NCBI RefSeq assembly: GCF_004078635.1
Contig: NZ_RZNB01000008.1
Span: 1 to 64,000, forward strand
Direction of reading: 5' to 3'
Source of the DNA: Labedella phragmitis
GTDB taxonomy: Bacteria > Actinomycetota > Actinomycetes > Actinomycetales > Microbacteriaceae
DNA length: 64,000 bases
Part shown: positions 1 through 7,925 of the stretch, in pieces
How positions within the stretch are numbered: position 1 is the first letter of the stretch
Layout of the letters: each line of letters begins with the position of its first letter
Position numbers and translations under genes: made by a program
Notes under the pieces: generated by a model
Database searches by the model: none
What the model saw: the letters and a program-made list of their open reading frames with translations, nothing else
What the model was told of the DNA's origin: nothing

Positions 1-664
1 GGATGAGACCGTCTGACGTTTCGCGACCGAAGCGCAGCTTGCGCTGCTGACGGGCGCGGTGCTCCTTCGGTCGAGCGCCGTCCGGGTCGATCCGCGCGAT
101 GAACACGGCTGCTTGCCCGCGCACGAGGTCGACGCAGAGGGGTGGGTGTGTGTCGTCACCCGCGGCGAGAAGGACGAGGCCTCGTTCGGCTTCGTCGAGA
201 ACCTCGGGTGGAACGCGGCTCGCGACGCCGTCCAATTCGCGGATGAGGAGCGCGGCTGCCTCGACCCCGAGCAGCCCCTCGGTCACTGCTGCGGCGATGT
301 GTCGGTGGGATGGAGCGAGAACAGAGCCGGTCACGGTGAGCCTCGGGGTCAACGCTTCGCCGACCCGCATGCGGTTCTTTGCGCTGACGACCGATACTCC
401 GGTGAGAGCAGCGAGCGCGTCCTCCGGGGTGGCATGACCCAGCCGGCCGAACGTGTCGATGGGGCCGCCGGAGCGAGACCTCGCATCGCCCGCGAGCCGA
501 TGACGGAGCGCATCGACGACGCGACCGAGGGACTCGACCTCCATGAGAAGAGTGAGGTAATCGTCGCCGGAGAGACGCGCGGGGACGAGGGCGTCGAGGG
601 GCGCGGCGAGCTCGTCGACCGCGTGTGCGATCGCGACTCGAAGCTGCGTCTCGTGTTCCCCCAT
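1..664 (-). CDS. DUF222 (HNH endonuclease-type) protein, C-terminus off the edge
   Basis: About 221 codons are visible and the frame runs open through position 1, so the C-terminal half is missing from the window. The visible part is mostly helical, starts MGEHETQLRVAIAHAVDEL, and near residue 190 carries IDPDGARPKEHRARQQRKL, the conserved segment of actinobacterial DUF222 proteins. Full-length members usually end in an HNH nuclease domain, which would lie to the left and is not seen here. These proteins are multicopy in Microbacteriaceae and their biological role is unknown; nuclease activity is inferred from the family only. The ATG at 664 is the first in-frame ATG after an in-frame stop inside the 772-817 repeat region; GTG codons a few residues upstream are possible alternatives. 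Confidence 0.8.
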   Translation of the reverse strand, partial: MGEHETQLRVAIAHAVDELAAPLDALVPARLSGDDYLTLLMEVESLGRVVDALRHRLAGDARSRSGGPIDTFGRLGHATPEDALAALTGVSVVSAKNRMRVGEALTPRLTVTGSVLAPSHRHIAAAVTEGLLGVEAAALLIRELDGVASRVPPEVLDEAERGLVLLAAGDDTHPPLCVDLVRGQAAVFIARIDPDGARPKEHRARQQRKLRFGRETSDGLI

Positions 665-771
665 AGGAACAGTGAACACCACACCACCGACATCCACTCC
701 GGGAGGCGTGGCACGGTGGAAAAGCTGGTGGGTGGCCGTTTCGTGGACGACGGTCGTGAGTGTGAATGGTG

Positions 772-817
772 CCCTTCGACAGGCTCAGGGACCGCCCTTC
801 GACAGGCTCAGGGACCG
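772..817. repeat. Two head-to-tail copies of a 23-bp intergenic repeat
   Basis: Positions 772-794 and 795-817 are identical and directly adjacent; the core is CTTCGACAGGCTCAGGGACC. They lie between the DUF222 gene start and the PadR gene end, outside any credible reading frame. To my knowledge this core is a dispersed intergenic element in Microbacteriaceae genomes, but no other copy is visible in this window. Confidence 0.75.
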
Positions 818-889
818 TGCGGGGCGGGGAGTCGAGGCGGGGGGCTGCTCTGACGCGCATGCTTCCCGACGGGCGCCGCGCCCGCGCCG

Positions 890-1462
890 TCAGTCCATCG
901 ACTCGAGGCGGTCGCGAAGGTCCGCGACGATGCGCGATTCGCTGGCGTAATACGCGAGCCCCCACTCCGCGACGAGGGCGGCGTAGCGCCTCTGATGATC
1001 GTCGCCGAGCATGTCGCGCACTCCCTGCAGGTCGGCGCGCCGCGCATCGAGATCACGGAGGTGCTGCTCGAGCATCTCCTGGAGCCGCTCCGGTGTGGAC
1101 AGTCGCCCCATGAGCAGCCGCAGGGCCACGGGGTGCTTGAGGATCGGGAAGCCGACCTCGCCCTCGAAGAGCCAGCGCTCGACGGCGTCACGGCCCTCGG
1201 CGGTCACGCGGTACCGTGTCGGCCCCTCGCCCGGGAGCTCCGAGATGTAGCCCTCAGCGGACAGTCGGCGCAGCTCGGTGTAGATCTGGCTCATCGCGGG
1301 CGACACCCAGTAGTAGCGGAGCGTGAAGTCGGCCCGCTGCTTGAGTTCGTATCCAGTCATGCCCCCGGCGGAGTCGGCACCCGAGTCGGCGTCCGAGTCG
1401 GCATCGAAGACGAGCAGACCGAGCAGCGCGAAGGCCGTAGGGGGTAATCCCGGCATGGACAT
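890..1462 (-). CDS. PadR family transcriptional regulator
   Basis: The 190-residue protein has a PadR winged-helix N-terminus (GYELKQRADFTLRYYWVSPA, then QIYTELRRLSAEGYI and the wing RYRVTAEGRDAVERWL) and a helical C-terminal dimerisation region of the Vir_act_alpha_C type from about residue 110. An Asp/Ser/Ala-rich insert near residue 20 is encoded by three short GAGTCGGC-containing repeats, which is unusual for the family. It is divergent from a DrrA-type exporter with overlapping palindromes between them. PadR proteins typically repress adjacent exporters and release DNA on binding toxic or phenolic ligands. That role is inferred from context; the ligand is unknown. ATG codons at 1462 and 1456 are both possible starts. 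Confidence 0.9.
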   Translation of the reverse strand: MSMPGLPPTAFALLGLLVFDADSDADSGADSAGGMTGYELKQRADFTLRYYWVSPAMSQIYTELRRLSAEGYISELPGEGPTRYRVTAEGRDAVERWLFEGEVGFPILKHPVALRLLMGRLSTPERLQEMLEQHLRDLDARRADLQGVRDMLGDDHQRRYAALVAEWGLAYYASESRIVADLRDRLESMD

Positions 1463-1470
1463 GATCGTAT

Positions 1471-1492
1471 CTTCCTGCTAGGAATGTTCCTA
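1471..1492. promoter_or_regulatory. Overlapping palindromes, probable PadR operator
   Basis: The spacer between the divergent padR and ABC genes holds alternating TTCC and GGAA elements. TAGGAA and TTCCTA face each other around a 2-bp centre at 1479-1492, and TTCCT and AGGAA face each other around 3 bp at 1473-1485. The position between a PadR regulator and its likely target fits an operator; binding is inferred. Confidence 0.55.
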
Positions 1493-1544
1493 ATCGGAAT
1501 ACGCGGCGGATCGTCCCGATCCCGCTGTGAACGAGGGGACTCCC

Positions 1545-2516
1545 ATGACCGATCTCGCCATCGAGACGCACGGCCTCGTCAAGGTCTTCGGCTCCAACCG
1601 CGCTGTCGACGGCGTCGACCTCGCCATCAGGAGGGGCGGCGTGCACGGCTTCCTCGGCCCCAACGGCGCCGGGAAGACGACGACGATCCGCATGCTCGCG
1701 ACCCTCGCGCGCCCCGACGGCGGCACGGCGATGGTGCTGGGCCGCGACGTCGTCAAGGAGGCCGACGAGGTGCGCCGTCGCGTGAGCCTCACCGGCCAGT
1801 TCGCCTCCGTCGACGAGGATCTCACCGGCCGGGAGAACCTCCGGCTCATCGGGCGCCTGTTCGGCTACACCGGTGCGAGCGCCAAACGGCGGGCCGACGA
1901 CCTCCTCGACGCGTTCGCGCTCACCGACGCCGCCGACCGCCAGGTGAAGAAGTACTCGGGCGGAATGCGCCGCCGCATCGACATCGCGGCGAGCATCGTC
2001 GTGACCCCCGAACTGCTCTTCCTCGACGAACCGACCACGGGCCTCGACCCGCGCAGTCGCAACGAGGTATGGGACATCGTGCGAGCGATGGTCGCGAGCG
2101 GCACGACGGTCCTCCTCACGACCCAATACCTCGACGAGGCCGATCAGCTTGCGGACCGCATCAGCGTCATCGACAGCGGAAAGGTCATCGCCGAGGGGAC
2201 GTCGTCGGAACTCAAGGCATCGGTCGGGTCCGGATCGCTCTTCGTCCGCGTCATGGACCGCGACGACCGACCGGCGGCCCGTGCGGTGCTCGAGCGCGAA
2301 CTCGGCGTGGAGGTGCGCGACGAGGCGGACCCGAACGCCCTCTCGGCGAACATCGACGAGCAGGGGCGCGTCACGCGCGCTCTGTCCGCTCTCGATGAGG
2401 CGCACATCCCCCTGGCCCAGTTCTCACTCGGGCAACCGACGCTCGACGAGGTGTTCCTGTCGCTCACAGGGCACCACGCCGAGGAGAAGACCGATACCGA
2501 GGAGGCAGCGGCATGA
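1545..2516 (+). CDS. DrrA-type ABC exporter ATP-binding protein
   Basis: This nucleotide-binding subunit would power drug or lipid export at the membrane. It shows Walker [15 protein letters not shown], signature [13 protein letters not shown], Walker [13 protein letters not shown] and switch His-like TTQYLDEAD, followed by a DUF4162-type C-terminal domain from about residue 240. This is the layout of daunorubicin-resistance DrrA proteins. The ATG at 1545 is preferred because GAGGGGAC lies at 1533-1540; a GTG at 1527 would add six residues. The stop overlaps the start of the permease gene. Since that permease is frameshifted, the exporter may be non-functional. The divergent PadR gene suggests inducible expression. 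Confidence 0.9.
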   Translation: MTDLAIETHGLVKVFGSNRAVDGVDLAIRRGGVHGFLGPNGAGKTTTIRMLATLARPDGGTAMVLGRDVVKEADEVRRRVSLTGQFASVDEDLTGRENLRLIGRLFGYTGASAKRRADDLLDAFALTDAADRQVKKYSGGMRRRIDIAASIVVTPELLFLDEPTTGLDPRSRNEVWDIVRAMVASGTTVLLTTQYLDEADQLADRISVIDSGKVIAEGTSSELKASVGSGSLFVRVMDRDDRPAARAVLERELGVEVRDEADPNALSANIDEQGRVTRALSALDEAHIPLAQFSLGQPTLDEVFLSLTGHHAEEKTDTEEAAA

Positions 2517-3393
2517 CTCTCGACTCCACGCGCACGGACGACGCGGACGGACGCGGCGGGAACGCCGCTTCCACCACGAGCGCCGACCGCGGATCCAAGA
2601 TCCTCTCGGCCCTCGCAAGCAGCGAGCGCCCCTCCCCTCCGGGACCGCTGTCGACGTCGCTCACCTTCGGGTGGCGGGCTCTGCTCAAGATCAAGCACGT
2701 GCCCGAGCAGCTCTTCGACGTCACGGTCTTCCCCGTGATGTTCACGCTGCTGTTCACGTTCCTGTTCGGTGGCGCCCTCGCCGGCAGCACGGTCGACTAC
2801 ATCCAGTTCCTCCTGCCCGGGATCATGGTCAGGGCGTCATCATGATCACGATGTACACGGGAACGACGCTCCGGACCGATCTCGAGAAGGGCGTCTTCGA
2901 CCGCTTCCGCTCACTCCCGATCTGGCGGCCGTCGGCGCTCGTCGGCATGCTGCTCGGCGACGCCGTGCGGTTCACGATCTCGCTCACGGTGACCGCGCTC
3001 CTCGGCCTGCTGCTCGGCTGGCGTCCCGGCGGCGGCTTCGGCGGATTCATGGTCGGCGCCCTCCTCATCCTGCTGTTCTCGTTCAGCCTCGGGTGGGTGT
3101 GGACGTTCCTGAGCCTCGTGCTGCGCACGTCGGGGAGCGTCATGGGCGTGAGCATGCTCGTGATCACGCCGCTCACGTTCGGCAGCAACATCTTCGTCGA
3201 CCCGACGACGATGCCCGGCTGGCTGCAGTCGTTCGTCGAGGTGAACCCCGTCTCGCACCTCGTGACGAGTGTGCGCGCCGTGATGGGCGGCATCGACCCC
3301 GGCGCGAGCCTGCCGCTCACGATCGTCTGGTCCGCCGTCCTCATCGCGGTCTTCGGTTCGCTCACCATGTGGCGCTACCGCGACGCTCGCTGA
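2513..3393 (+). pseudogene. DrrB-type ABC-2 permease, broken by a single-base frameshift
   Basis: Two frames together make one normal ABC-2 permease. Frame one starts at 2513 ([15 protein letters not shown]), carries the first membrane segment and ends IQFLLPGIMV followed by RASS and TGA at 2843. The rest continues in the next frame as QGVIMITMYTGTTLRTDLEK through four more hydrophobic segments to the stop at 3393. Adding one C after position 2830 restores GTC-CAG-GGC and a full-length protein, so a one-base loss in a CC run is the simplest explanation. It could be a true inactivating mutation or a sequencing error; the rest of the gene shows no decay. It overlaps the ATPase gene by 4 bp. Confidence 0.8.
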
Positions 3394-3399
3394 TCATCG

Positions 3400-3427
3400 G
3401 GCCCCTGCACAACCCGGTGCGGGGGCC
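3400..3427 (+). terminator. GC-rich hairpin after the ABC permease
   Basis: GGCCCCTGCAC and GTGCGGGGGCC pair around a 6-nt loop with one G-T wobble, seven bases after the permease stop. There is no clear T-run, so termination is plausible but not certain. Confidence 0.5.
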
Positions 3428-3452
3428 GGATGAGCGTGACTAGCCTCGATGC

Positions 3453-4190
3453 ATGGCATTGCAACGGTTGGTCCTCGTCCGGCACGGCGAGAGTCTCGGG
3501 AACGAGGCGGCGTCCCTTGCCGAGAGCACGGGATCGCAGGTCCTCGACATCCCGACGCGAGAAGCGGACACGCCCCTGTCGCCGACGGGCGCGGAACAGG
3601 GGAGCGCGGTCGGCATCGCCCTCACGGGACTCGGGCTCGACGACAGTGCTGCCGTCTGGAGCTCCCCGTACCTTCGAGCGCGCCACACGGGCGAACTGGC
3701 AATCGCGGCCGCTGGTCTCCGCCTCGTCCCGCGTATCGACGAGCGCCTCCGCGACCGGGAGCTCGGCATCCTCGACAAGCTCACGAGCGCCGGAGTGCTC
3801 GCGCGCTACCCCGATGAGGCGGCGCGGAAGGCGCATCTCGGCAAGTTCTACTACCGGCCGCCGGGGGGCGAATCGTGGGTGGACGTGGCACTGCGGCTCC
3901 GCTCGTTCCTCGCCGACGCGGTGGCCGCACCCACCGACCACGGGGTGGTGTTCGCCCACGAGGCGATCGTCTACCTGATCCGCTACGTGCTGGAGGGCTG
4001 GGACGAGGCCACCGTCCTCGGCGCCGCTCATGCAGCGCCCGTCCGCAACGCCGCGGTCACCGTGCTGGAGCGTTCCGCCGAGCCCGGTGCGCCGTGGCAC
4101 GCGACGCTCGTCGGGGACGTGTCGCACCTCCAGCGGTCCGGGGTCGAGTCGACGATGCACGCGGGGGCCGGGCGTGTCGAACAGCACTGA
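3453..4190 (+). CDS. Histidine phosphatase (phosphoglycerate mutase-like) family protein
   Basis: The N-terminus LVLVRHGESLGNEA holds the RHG motif whose histidine is phosphorylated in this superfamily. Further active-site pieces are the arginine of SSPYLRARHTGE, the acidic DRELGILD and the distal histidine of GVVFAHEAIVYLIRY. At 245 residues it is somewhat longer than the minimal domain. The substrate cannot be named from sequence; members act on sugar phosphates, nucleotides and other small phosphates. The last codons overlap the GTG start of nnrD by 17 bp, so the two genes are probably cotranscribed. No membrane or signal segment is visible. Confidence 0.85.
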   Translation: MALQRLVLVRHGESLGNEAASLAESTGSQVLDIPTREADTPLSPTGAEQGSAVGIALTGLGLDDSAAVWSSPYLRARHTGELAIAAAGLRLVPRIDERLRDRELGILDKLTSAGVLARYPDEAARKAHLGKFYYRPPGGESWVDVALRLRSFLADAVAAPTDHGVVFAHEAIVYLIRYVLEGWDEATVLGAAHAAPVRNAAVTVLERSAEPGAPWHATLVGDVSHLQRSGVESTMHAGAGRVEQH

Positions 4191-5181
4191 CGCGAACGAC
4201 GCTCGGCCGCACGGCACCGCGTCGCACGGCACCGAGCCGAACGGCACCGAGCCGAACAAGCCTGCGCCGAACAAGCCTGCGCCGAACAAGCCTGCGCCGA
4301 ACAAGCCTGCGCCGCAGAGTGTCACGCCCGACCTCCTGCGGGAGTGGGGCCAGCCGCAGCCGGGTGAGTCGAAGTACGACCGCGGGGTCGTCCTCATCGT
4401 CGGCGGCGCGCGCCGCAGCCCGGGTGCCGTGGCGCTCGCGGGAGTCGCGGCGCTGCGCGTCGGCGCCGGCCGGCTGACGCTCGCGGCCGCCGAATCGGTC
4501 GCCGTCGGCCTCGCTATCGCGGTTCCCGAGAGCGGCATCGTCCCCCTCGCGGAGACGGCGGAGGGCAGCGTCCGCGGAGACGCCGGATCGGCGCTCGGGA
4601 GCGACCTCGAGAGCGCGGACGTCGTTCTCGTCGGCCCCGGCCTCGACGATCTCGAGGCCGCTGCGCAGTTGCTCGACGAGATCGTCTCGCTCGTGGGCGA
4701 CGACACCGTCGTGGTGCTCGACGCCTATGCGCTCGCCGCTGTGCACGAGGACCCGAGCAGGGTCGTGTCCCTCGCCGGCCGTCTCATCGTCACGCCGAAT
4801 CCGACAGAGCTCGCGCTCCTCGCCGACCTCGACGAGGAGCTGCACGGCTCCGACGGCGATGCCGTCGTGCGGACAGCGCGCAGCGTCGCGGAACGCCTCG
4901 ACGCGACCGTCGCGACGCAGAACGCCGTCGTCGGCCCCGACGGGACGGCCTGGACGATCGAGGCCGGCAATCCCGGCCTCGGCACGTCGGGGAGCGGGGA
5001 TGTTCTCGCGGGCGCTGTCGCGGGGATGGTGGCTCGGGGCGTGGATCCCGCGCGAGCCGCGGTGTGGGCGACCTATCTGCACGCGGCGGCGGGGGATCGC
5101 CTCGCCGTCGATGCGCCCGTCGGGTTCCTCGCGCGCGAGCTGTCCGACGAGTTCCCGTCCTTGCTCGCCGGGCTGCAGTAA
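4174..5181 (+). CDS. nnrD: ADP-dependent NAD(P)H-hydrate dehydratase
   Basis: The product repairs hydrated NAD(P)H (NADHX) in an ADP-dependent reaction. The ribokinase-like fold is recognisable from YDRGVVLIVGGARRSPGAV, VVLVGPGLDD, the substrate-binding IVTPNPTELALLADL and the hallmark GTSGSGDVLAGAVAGMVARG. The N-terminal epimerase domain found in many bacterial fusions is absent. Instead there is a low-complexity leader of about 45 residues with four NKPAP units. The GTG at 4174 is chosen: it overlaps the upstream phosphatase gene and is the first start after GGGGGCC. The annotation as dehydratase rests on the GSGD motif and overall fold; enzyme activity is not shown. Confidence 0.88.
   Translation: MSNSTDANDARPHGTASHGTEPNGTEPNKPAPNKPAPNKPAPNKPAPQSVTPDLLREWGQPQPGESKYDRGVVLIVGGARRSPGAVALAGVAALRVGAGRLTLAAAESVAVGLAIAVPESGIVPLAETAEGSVRGDAGSALGSDLESADVVLVGPGLDDLEAAAQLLDEIVSLVGDDTVVVLDAYALAAVHEDPSRVVSLAGRLIVTPNPTELALLADLDEELHGSDGDAVVRTARSVAERLDATVATQNAVVGPDGTAWTIEAGNPGLGTSGSGDVLAGAVAGMVARGVDPARAAVWATYLHAAAGDRLAVDAPVGFLARELSDEFPSLLAGLQ
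4228..4314 (+). repeat. In-frame tandem repeats in the nnrD leader
   Basis: Two exact 15-bp units (GGCACCGAGCCGAAC, from 4228 to 4257) run directly into four exact 15-bp units (AACAAGCCTGCGCCG, 4255-4269, 4270-4284, 4285-4299 and 4300-4314). They encode GTEPN twice and NKPAP four times. The units keep frame, so copy-number change would only lengthen or shorten a probably disordered leader. Confidence 0.9.
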
Positions 5182-5337
5182 GGCCTGCGCCAGAGACGTC
5201 GCACCTCGTCCTCCTTCGTCATGGCGGACGCGGCGGCCCGCACCACGAAGCAACCCTCAGAGAGATCGGCGGGGTGATAGCGGACCCGGCGCCGAGGTCC
5301 GATCCCCCTCGAGGAACTCCGCGTCGAACGACCGCGG

Positions 5338-6357
5338 CTACGCCGCCGATCGCTCCGGCGTAGGGCGGCGTCGCAGTGCCGCGTTCACGATCGCGGGAGT
5401 GTTGTACTCCTGGTCCATCCGTCCGACCCCTGTTCCCGGCGGGACGATCGCGTCGATCCGGTCGAGGAGGTCGTCGGAGAGAGTGACCTCCGCCGCGAGG
5501 AGCAGGTCGTCCAGTTGTTCCCTGGTTCGCGGGCCGATCAAGGCGGCCGTCACGCCGGGATGAGCGATGACGAAAGCGAGTGCCATGTGCGTGAGCGACA
5601 TCCCGGCCTCCTCGGCGAGCGGGATGAGCTGCTCGACGGCATCGATGCGCCGCTCGTCGCGCAGGGCGGCGAACATCCGAGTGCGCCGCAGGTCGCTCTC
5701 CTGCCCGCGTCGGACACGGCCCGTGAGCATCCCGCTCGCGAGCGGGCTCCAGATGACGGTGCCCATCCCGTAGCGCTGTGCGACGGGGAGCACCTCGCGC
5801 TCGATCGACCGGTCGAGGATGGAGTAGTGGGGCTGCTCGGTCCGGAAGCGTTCGAGACCTCGTCGTTCGGCGACCCACTGTGCTTCGACGATCTCGGAAG
5901 CGGGCATGTCGGACGACCCGATGGCGCGGACCTTCCCGGAGCGCACGAGGTCGGTGAGCGCCGACAGCGTCTCGTCGATGTCGGTCCGGGGGTCGGGGCG
6001 GTGCATCTGGTACAGGTCGAGGTGGTCCGTCTGCAGCCGGCGCAACGAGTTCTCGACCGCGGTCATGATCCACCGGCGCGACCCGCCCTGGTGATTGACG
6101 TCCTCGCCGATCGGCCGCGAGAACTTGGACGCGAGAACGACCTCGTCGCGTCGCCCCTTGAGGGCGCGGCCGACCATCTCCTCGGAGTCGCCGTAGGCAT
6201 CCGCGGTGTCCACGAGATTGACGCCGGCGTCGAGCGCGCGCCCGACGATTCGATCGACGTCGACCTGGTCGCTGTTGCCGAACGAACTGAACATCATCGC
6301 GCCGAGCGCGAAAGGCGACACCTCGATACCGGTGCGGCCGAGCGAGCGGTAGTGCAT
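5338..6357 (-). CDS. Aldo/keto reductase
   Basis: A 339-residue NADPH-dependent reductase with a TIM-barrel fold. Visible signatures are MHYRSLGRTGIEVSPFALG at the start, LVDTADAYGDSEEMVGRAL (catalytic Asp and Tyr), VLASKF (catalytic Lys), and HLDLYQMHRPDPRTDIDETL. The cofactor-binding IGPRTREQLDDLL lies near the C-terminus. The substrate is not predictable. ATG 6357 is preferred because GGAGGAG stands 4 bp before it; an ATG at 6369 would place that site inside the gene. It is divergent from a TetR regulator, with a perfect palindrome between them, so repression by that TetR and induction by its ligand are likely. Confidence 0.9.
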   Translation of the reverse strand: MHYRSLGRTGIEVSPFALGAMMFSSFGNSDQVDVDRIVGRALDAGVNLVDTADAYGDSEEMVGRALKGRRDEVVLASKFSRPIGEDVNHQGGSRRWIMTAVENSLRRLQTDHLDLYQMHRPDPRTDIDETLSALTDLVRSGKVRAIGSSDMPASEIVEAQWVAERRGLERFRTEQPHYSILDRSIEREVLPVAQRYGMGTVIWSPLASGMLTGRVRRGQESDLRRTRMFAALRDERRIDAVEQLIPLAEEAGMSLTHMALAFVIAHPGVTAALIGPRTREQLDDLLLAAEVTLSDDLLDRIDAIVPPGTGVGRMDQEYNTPAIVNAALRRRPTPERSAA

Positions 6358-6407
6358 GGTCTCCTCCATTCGACCCTTCGCGTCTCGAGCGGGTAGGCTC
6401 AGGGGTA

Positions 6408-6448
6408 AACGGAACGGTCGTCCGCAACTATACGGAACGGCGTTCCGT
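6408..6448. promoter_or_regulatory. Probable TetR operators between akr and tetR
   Basis: ACGGAAC (6432-6438) and GTTCCGT (6442-6448) form a perfect 7-bp inverted repeat around GGC. A weaker related element starts at 6408 with AACGGAACGG and ends CGTCCG. Both lie just upstream of the TetR gene and face the divergent reductase gene. Binding by the adjacent TetR is inferred from position. Confidence 0.65.
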
Positions 6449-6469
6449 TTGTCACGTGGAAGGTGAGAG

Positions 6470-7087
6470 ATGAGCACGAACGACACGGCGGGGCCGCCCC
6501 GACCCAAGCGAGCCGATGCCGTCCGCAACACCGAGGCTGTGCTCGCGGCCGCGAAAGCGGCCTTCGCCGAACTCGGCGTCGATGCTCCGATGCGCGACAT
6601 CGCCGCCCGTGCGGGTGTCGGCGTCGGAACGATCTATCGCAACTATCCGCAACGATCGGATCTGATCATCGCGGTCTTCAGACGTGAGCTCGATGCCACC
6701 GCCGCTGAGGCGGATCGACTCGCTTCCGAGTACCCTGCACCGGAAGCGTTGCGACGGTGGGCGGACGCCCTGGGGCGATTCGTCGCGACGAAACGCGGGT
6801 TCGCGAGTGCCCTGCACTCCGGGGACCCCGCCTACCGACCTCTTCCCGGCCTGTTCCTCAGCATGCTCGCTCCGAGGGTCCAGGCCATCCTCGACGCCGG
6901 TGCGGCCGAGGGCTCCCTCCGCGACGACATCCGCGCAGAGGACCTCATCCACGCCCTCAGTCGCCTCGCCGATGACCAGCCCGCCGACCCGGACCGTCGG
7001 ACGGGCCGGATGAGCGCCGTGCTTCTGGACGGACTCCTGAGGTCACCGCAGGGGGAACGCCCGCGGCCGGACGCCTCGAACCCGTGA
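6470..7087 (+). CDS. TetR/AcrR family regulator
   Basis: The 205-residue protein has an N-terminal TetR helix-turn-helix at about residues 15-65 (NTEAVLAAAKAAFAELGVDA, then MRDIAARAGVGVGTIYRNYP). An unrelated helical ligand domain follows. The C-terminal part contains LRDDIRAEDLIHALSRLADD, common in SbtR-type TetR proteins. GGAAGGTGAGAG precedes the ATG. It is divergent from the aldo/keto reductase gene with palindromic sites in between. Autoregulation and control of the reductase are inferred; the ligand is unknown. Confidence 0.92.
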   Translation: MSTNDTAGPPRPKRADAVRNTEAVLAAAKAAFAELGVDAPMRDIAARAGVGVGTIYRNYPQRSDLIIAVFRRELDATAAEADRLASEYPAPEALRRWADALGRFVATKRGFASALHSGDPAYRPLPGLFLSMLAPRVQAILDAGAAEGSLRDDIRAEDLIHALSRLADDQPADPDRRTGRMSAVLLDGLLRSPQGERPRPDASNP

Positions 7088-7188
7088 TGCGGCGTGCGCC
7101 GTCGCGGCTCGGACGAGCGCGTGATCTCCTCGGCAGTGCCCGGGAGGAACATCTTCCCGATGTCGGTGGTCGCGCGTAGCGTCTCGGC

Positions 7189-7905
7189 ATGGACATCATC
7201 CTCGTTCCCGGTTTCTGGCTCGACGCGTCGTCGTGGCGCGACGTCACCCCCGCCCTCGAGGCGGCGGGGCATCACGTTCACCCGCTCACGCTTCCCGGGC
7301 TCGAGTCGGTCGACGCCGATCGTGGCGGCATCGGTCTCCGTGACCACGTCGACGTCGTCGTCGCTGCGGTCGACACACTCAGCGAGGAGTCCGGCGAACG
7401 CGTCGTGCTCGTCGGGCACTCCGGTGGAGGTGCGATCATCCACGCGGCTGTCGACGCGCGTCCCGACCGCGTCGCCCGCGCCATCTACGTCGACAGCGGC
7501 CCGCTCGGCGCCGGCGGCGTCATCAACGACGAACTCCCGTCGGACGGAGACGACGTGCCGCTGCCCCCGTGGGAGCTCTTCGAAGACGCCGACCTCGTCG
7601 ACCTCACCGACGAGCTGCGCGTGCAGTTCCGCTCGCGTGCGGTCCCCGAGCCGCTCCGCGTCACGTCGGATGTGCAAGAGCTCAACGACGAGCGTCGCTT
7701 CGACGTGCCCGTCACTGTGATCGCGTGCGAGTTCCCGTCGTCATTGCTGCGGGAGTGGATCGCGGGCGGTCACCCGTACGTCGCGGAACTCGCGCGCGTC
7801 CGCGAGGTCGAGTACCTCGATCTCCCCACCGGGCACTGGCCGCAATTCACGAAGCCGGCCGAGTTGGGAGACCTTCTCGTCGGAGCGGTCGACCGGCAGC
7901 GCTGA
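7189..7905 (+). CDS. Alpha/beta fold hydrolase
   Basis: A cytoplasmic 238-residue hydrolase. The N-terminal strand MDIILVPGFWLDASSW gives the oxyanion-hole HG-like region, and GHSGGGAI around residue 76 is the nucleophile elbow with Ser78. The C-terminal histidine is probably that of LPTGHWPQFTKP. The acid residue is not obvious. Proteins of this type are esterases or related enzymes; no substrate is assigned. It stands alone, about 100 bp after the TetR gene, and converges with ddl on the other strand with only 20 bp between stops. Confidence 0.85.
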   Translation: MDIILVPGFWLDASSWRDVTPALEAAGHHVHPLTLPGLESVDADRGGIGLRDHVDVVVAAVDTLSEESGERVVLVGHSGGGAIIHAAVDARPDRVARAIYVDSGPLGAGGVINDELPSDGDDVPLPPWELFEDADLVDLTDELRVQFRSRAVPEPLRVTSDVQELNDERRFDVPVTVIACEFPSSLLREWIAGGHPYVAELARVREVEYLDLPTGHWPQFTKPAELGDLLVGAVDRQR

Positions 7906-7925
7906 TCGCCGCGCGCCGACGTCGG

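Noticed and set aside
59-853. Plus-strand frame of 264 codons at the left end
   Set aside because: The minus strand encodes a DUF222 protein with the DPDG segment over the same bases; the plus frame lacks family features.
2826-2845. Programmed ribosomal frameshift in the permease gene
   Set aside because: No slippery heptamer or downstream pseudoknot is seen, and ABC permeases are not known for it. A one-base loss is simpler.
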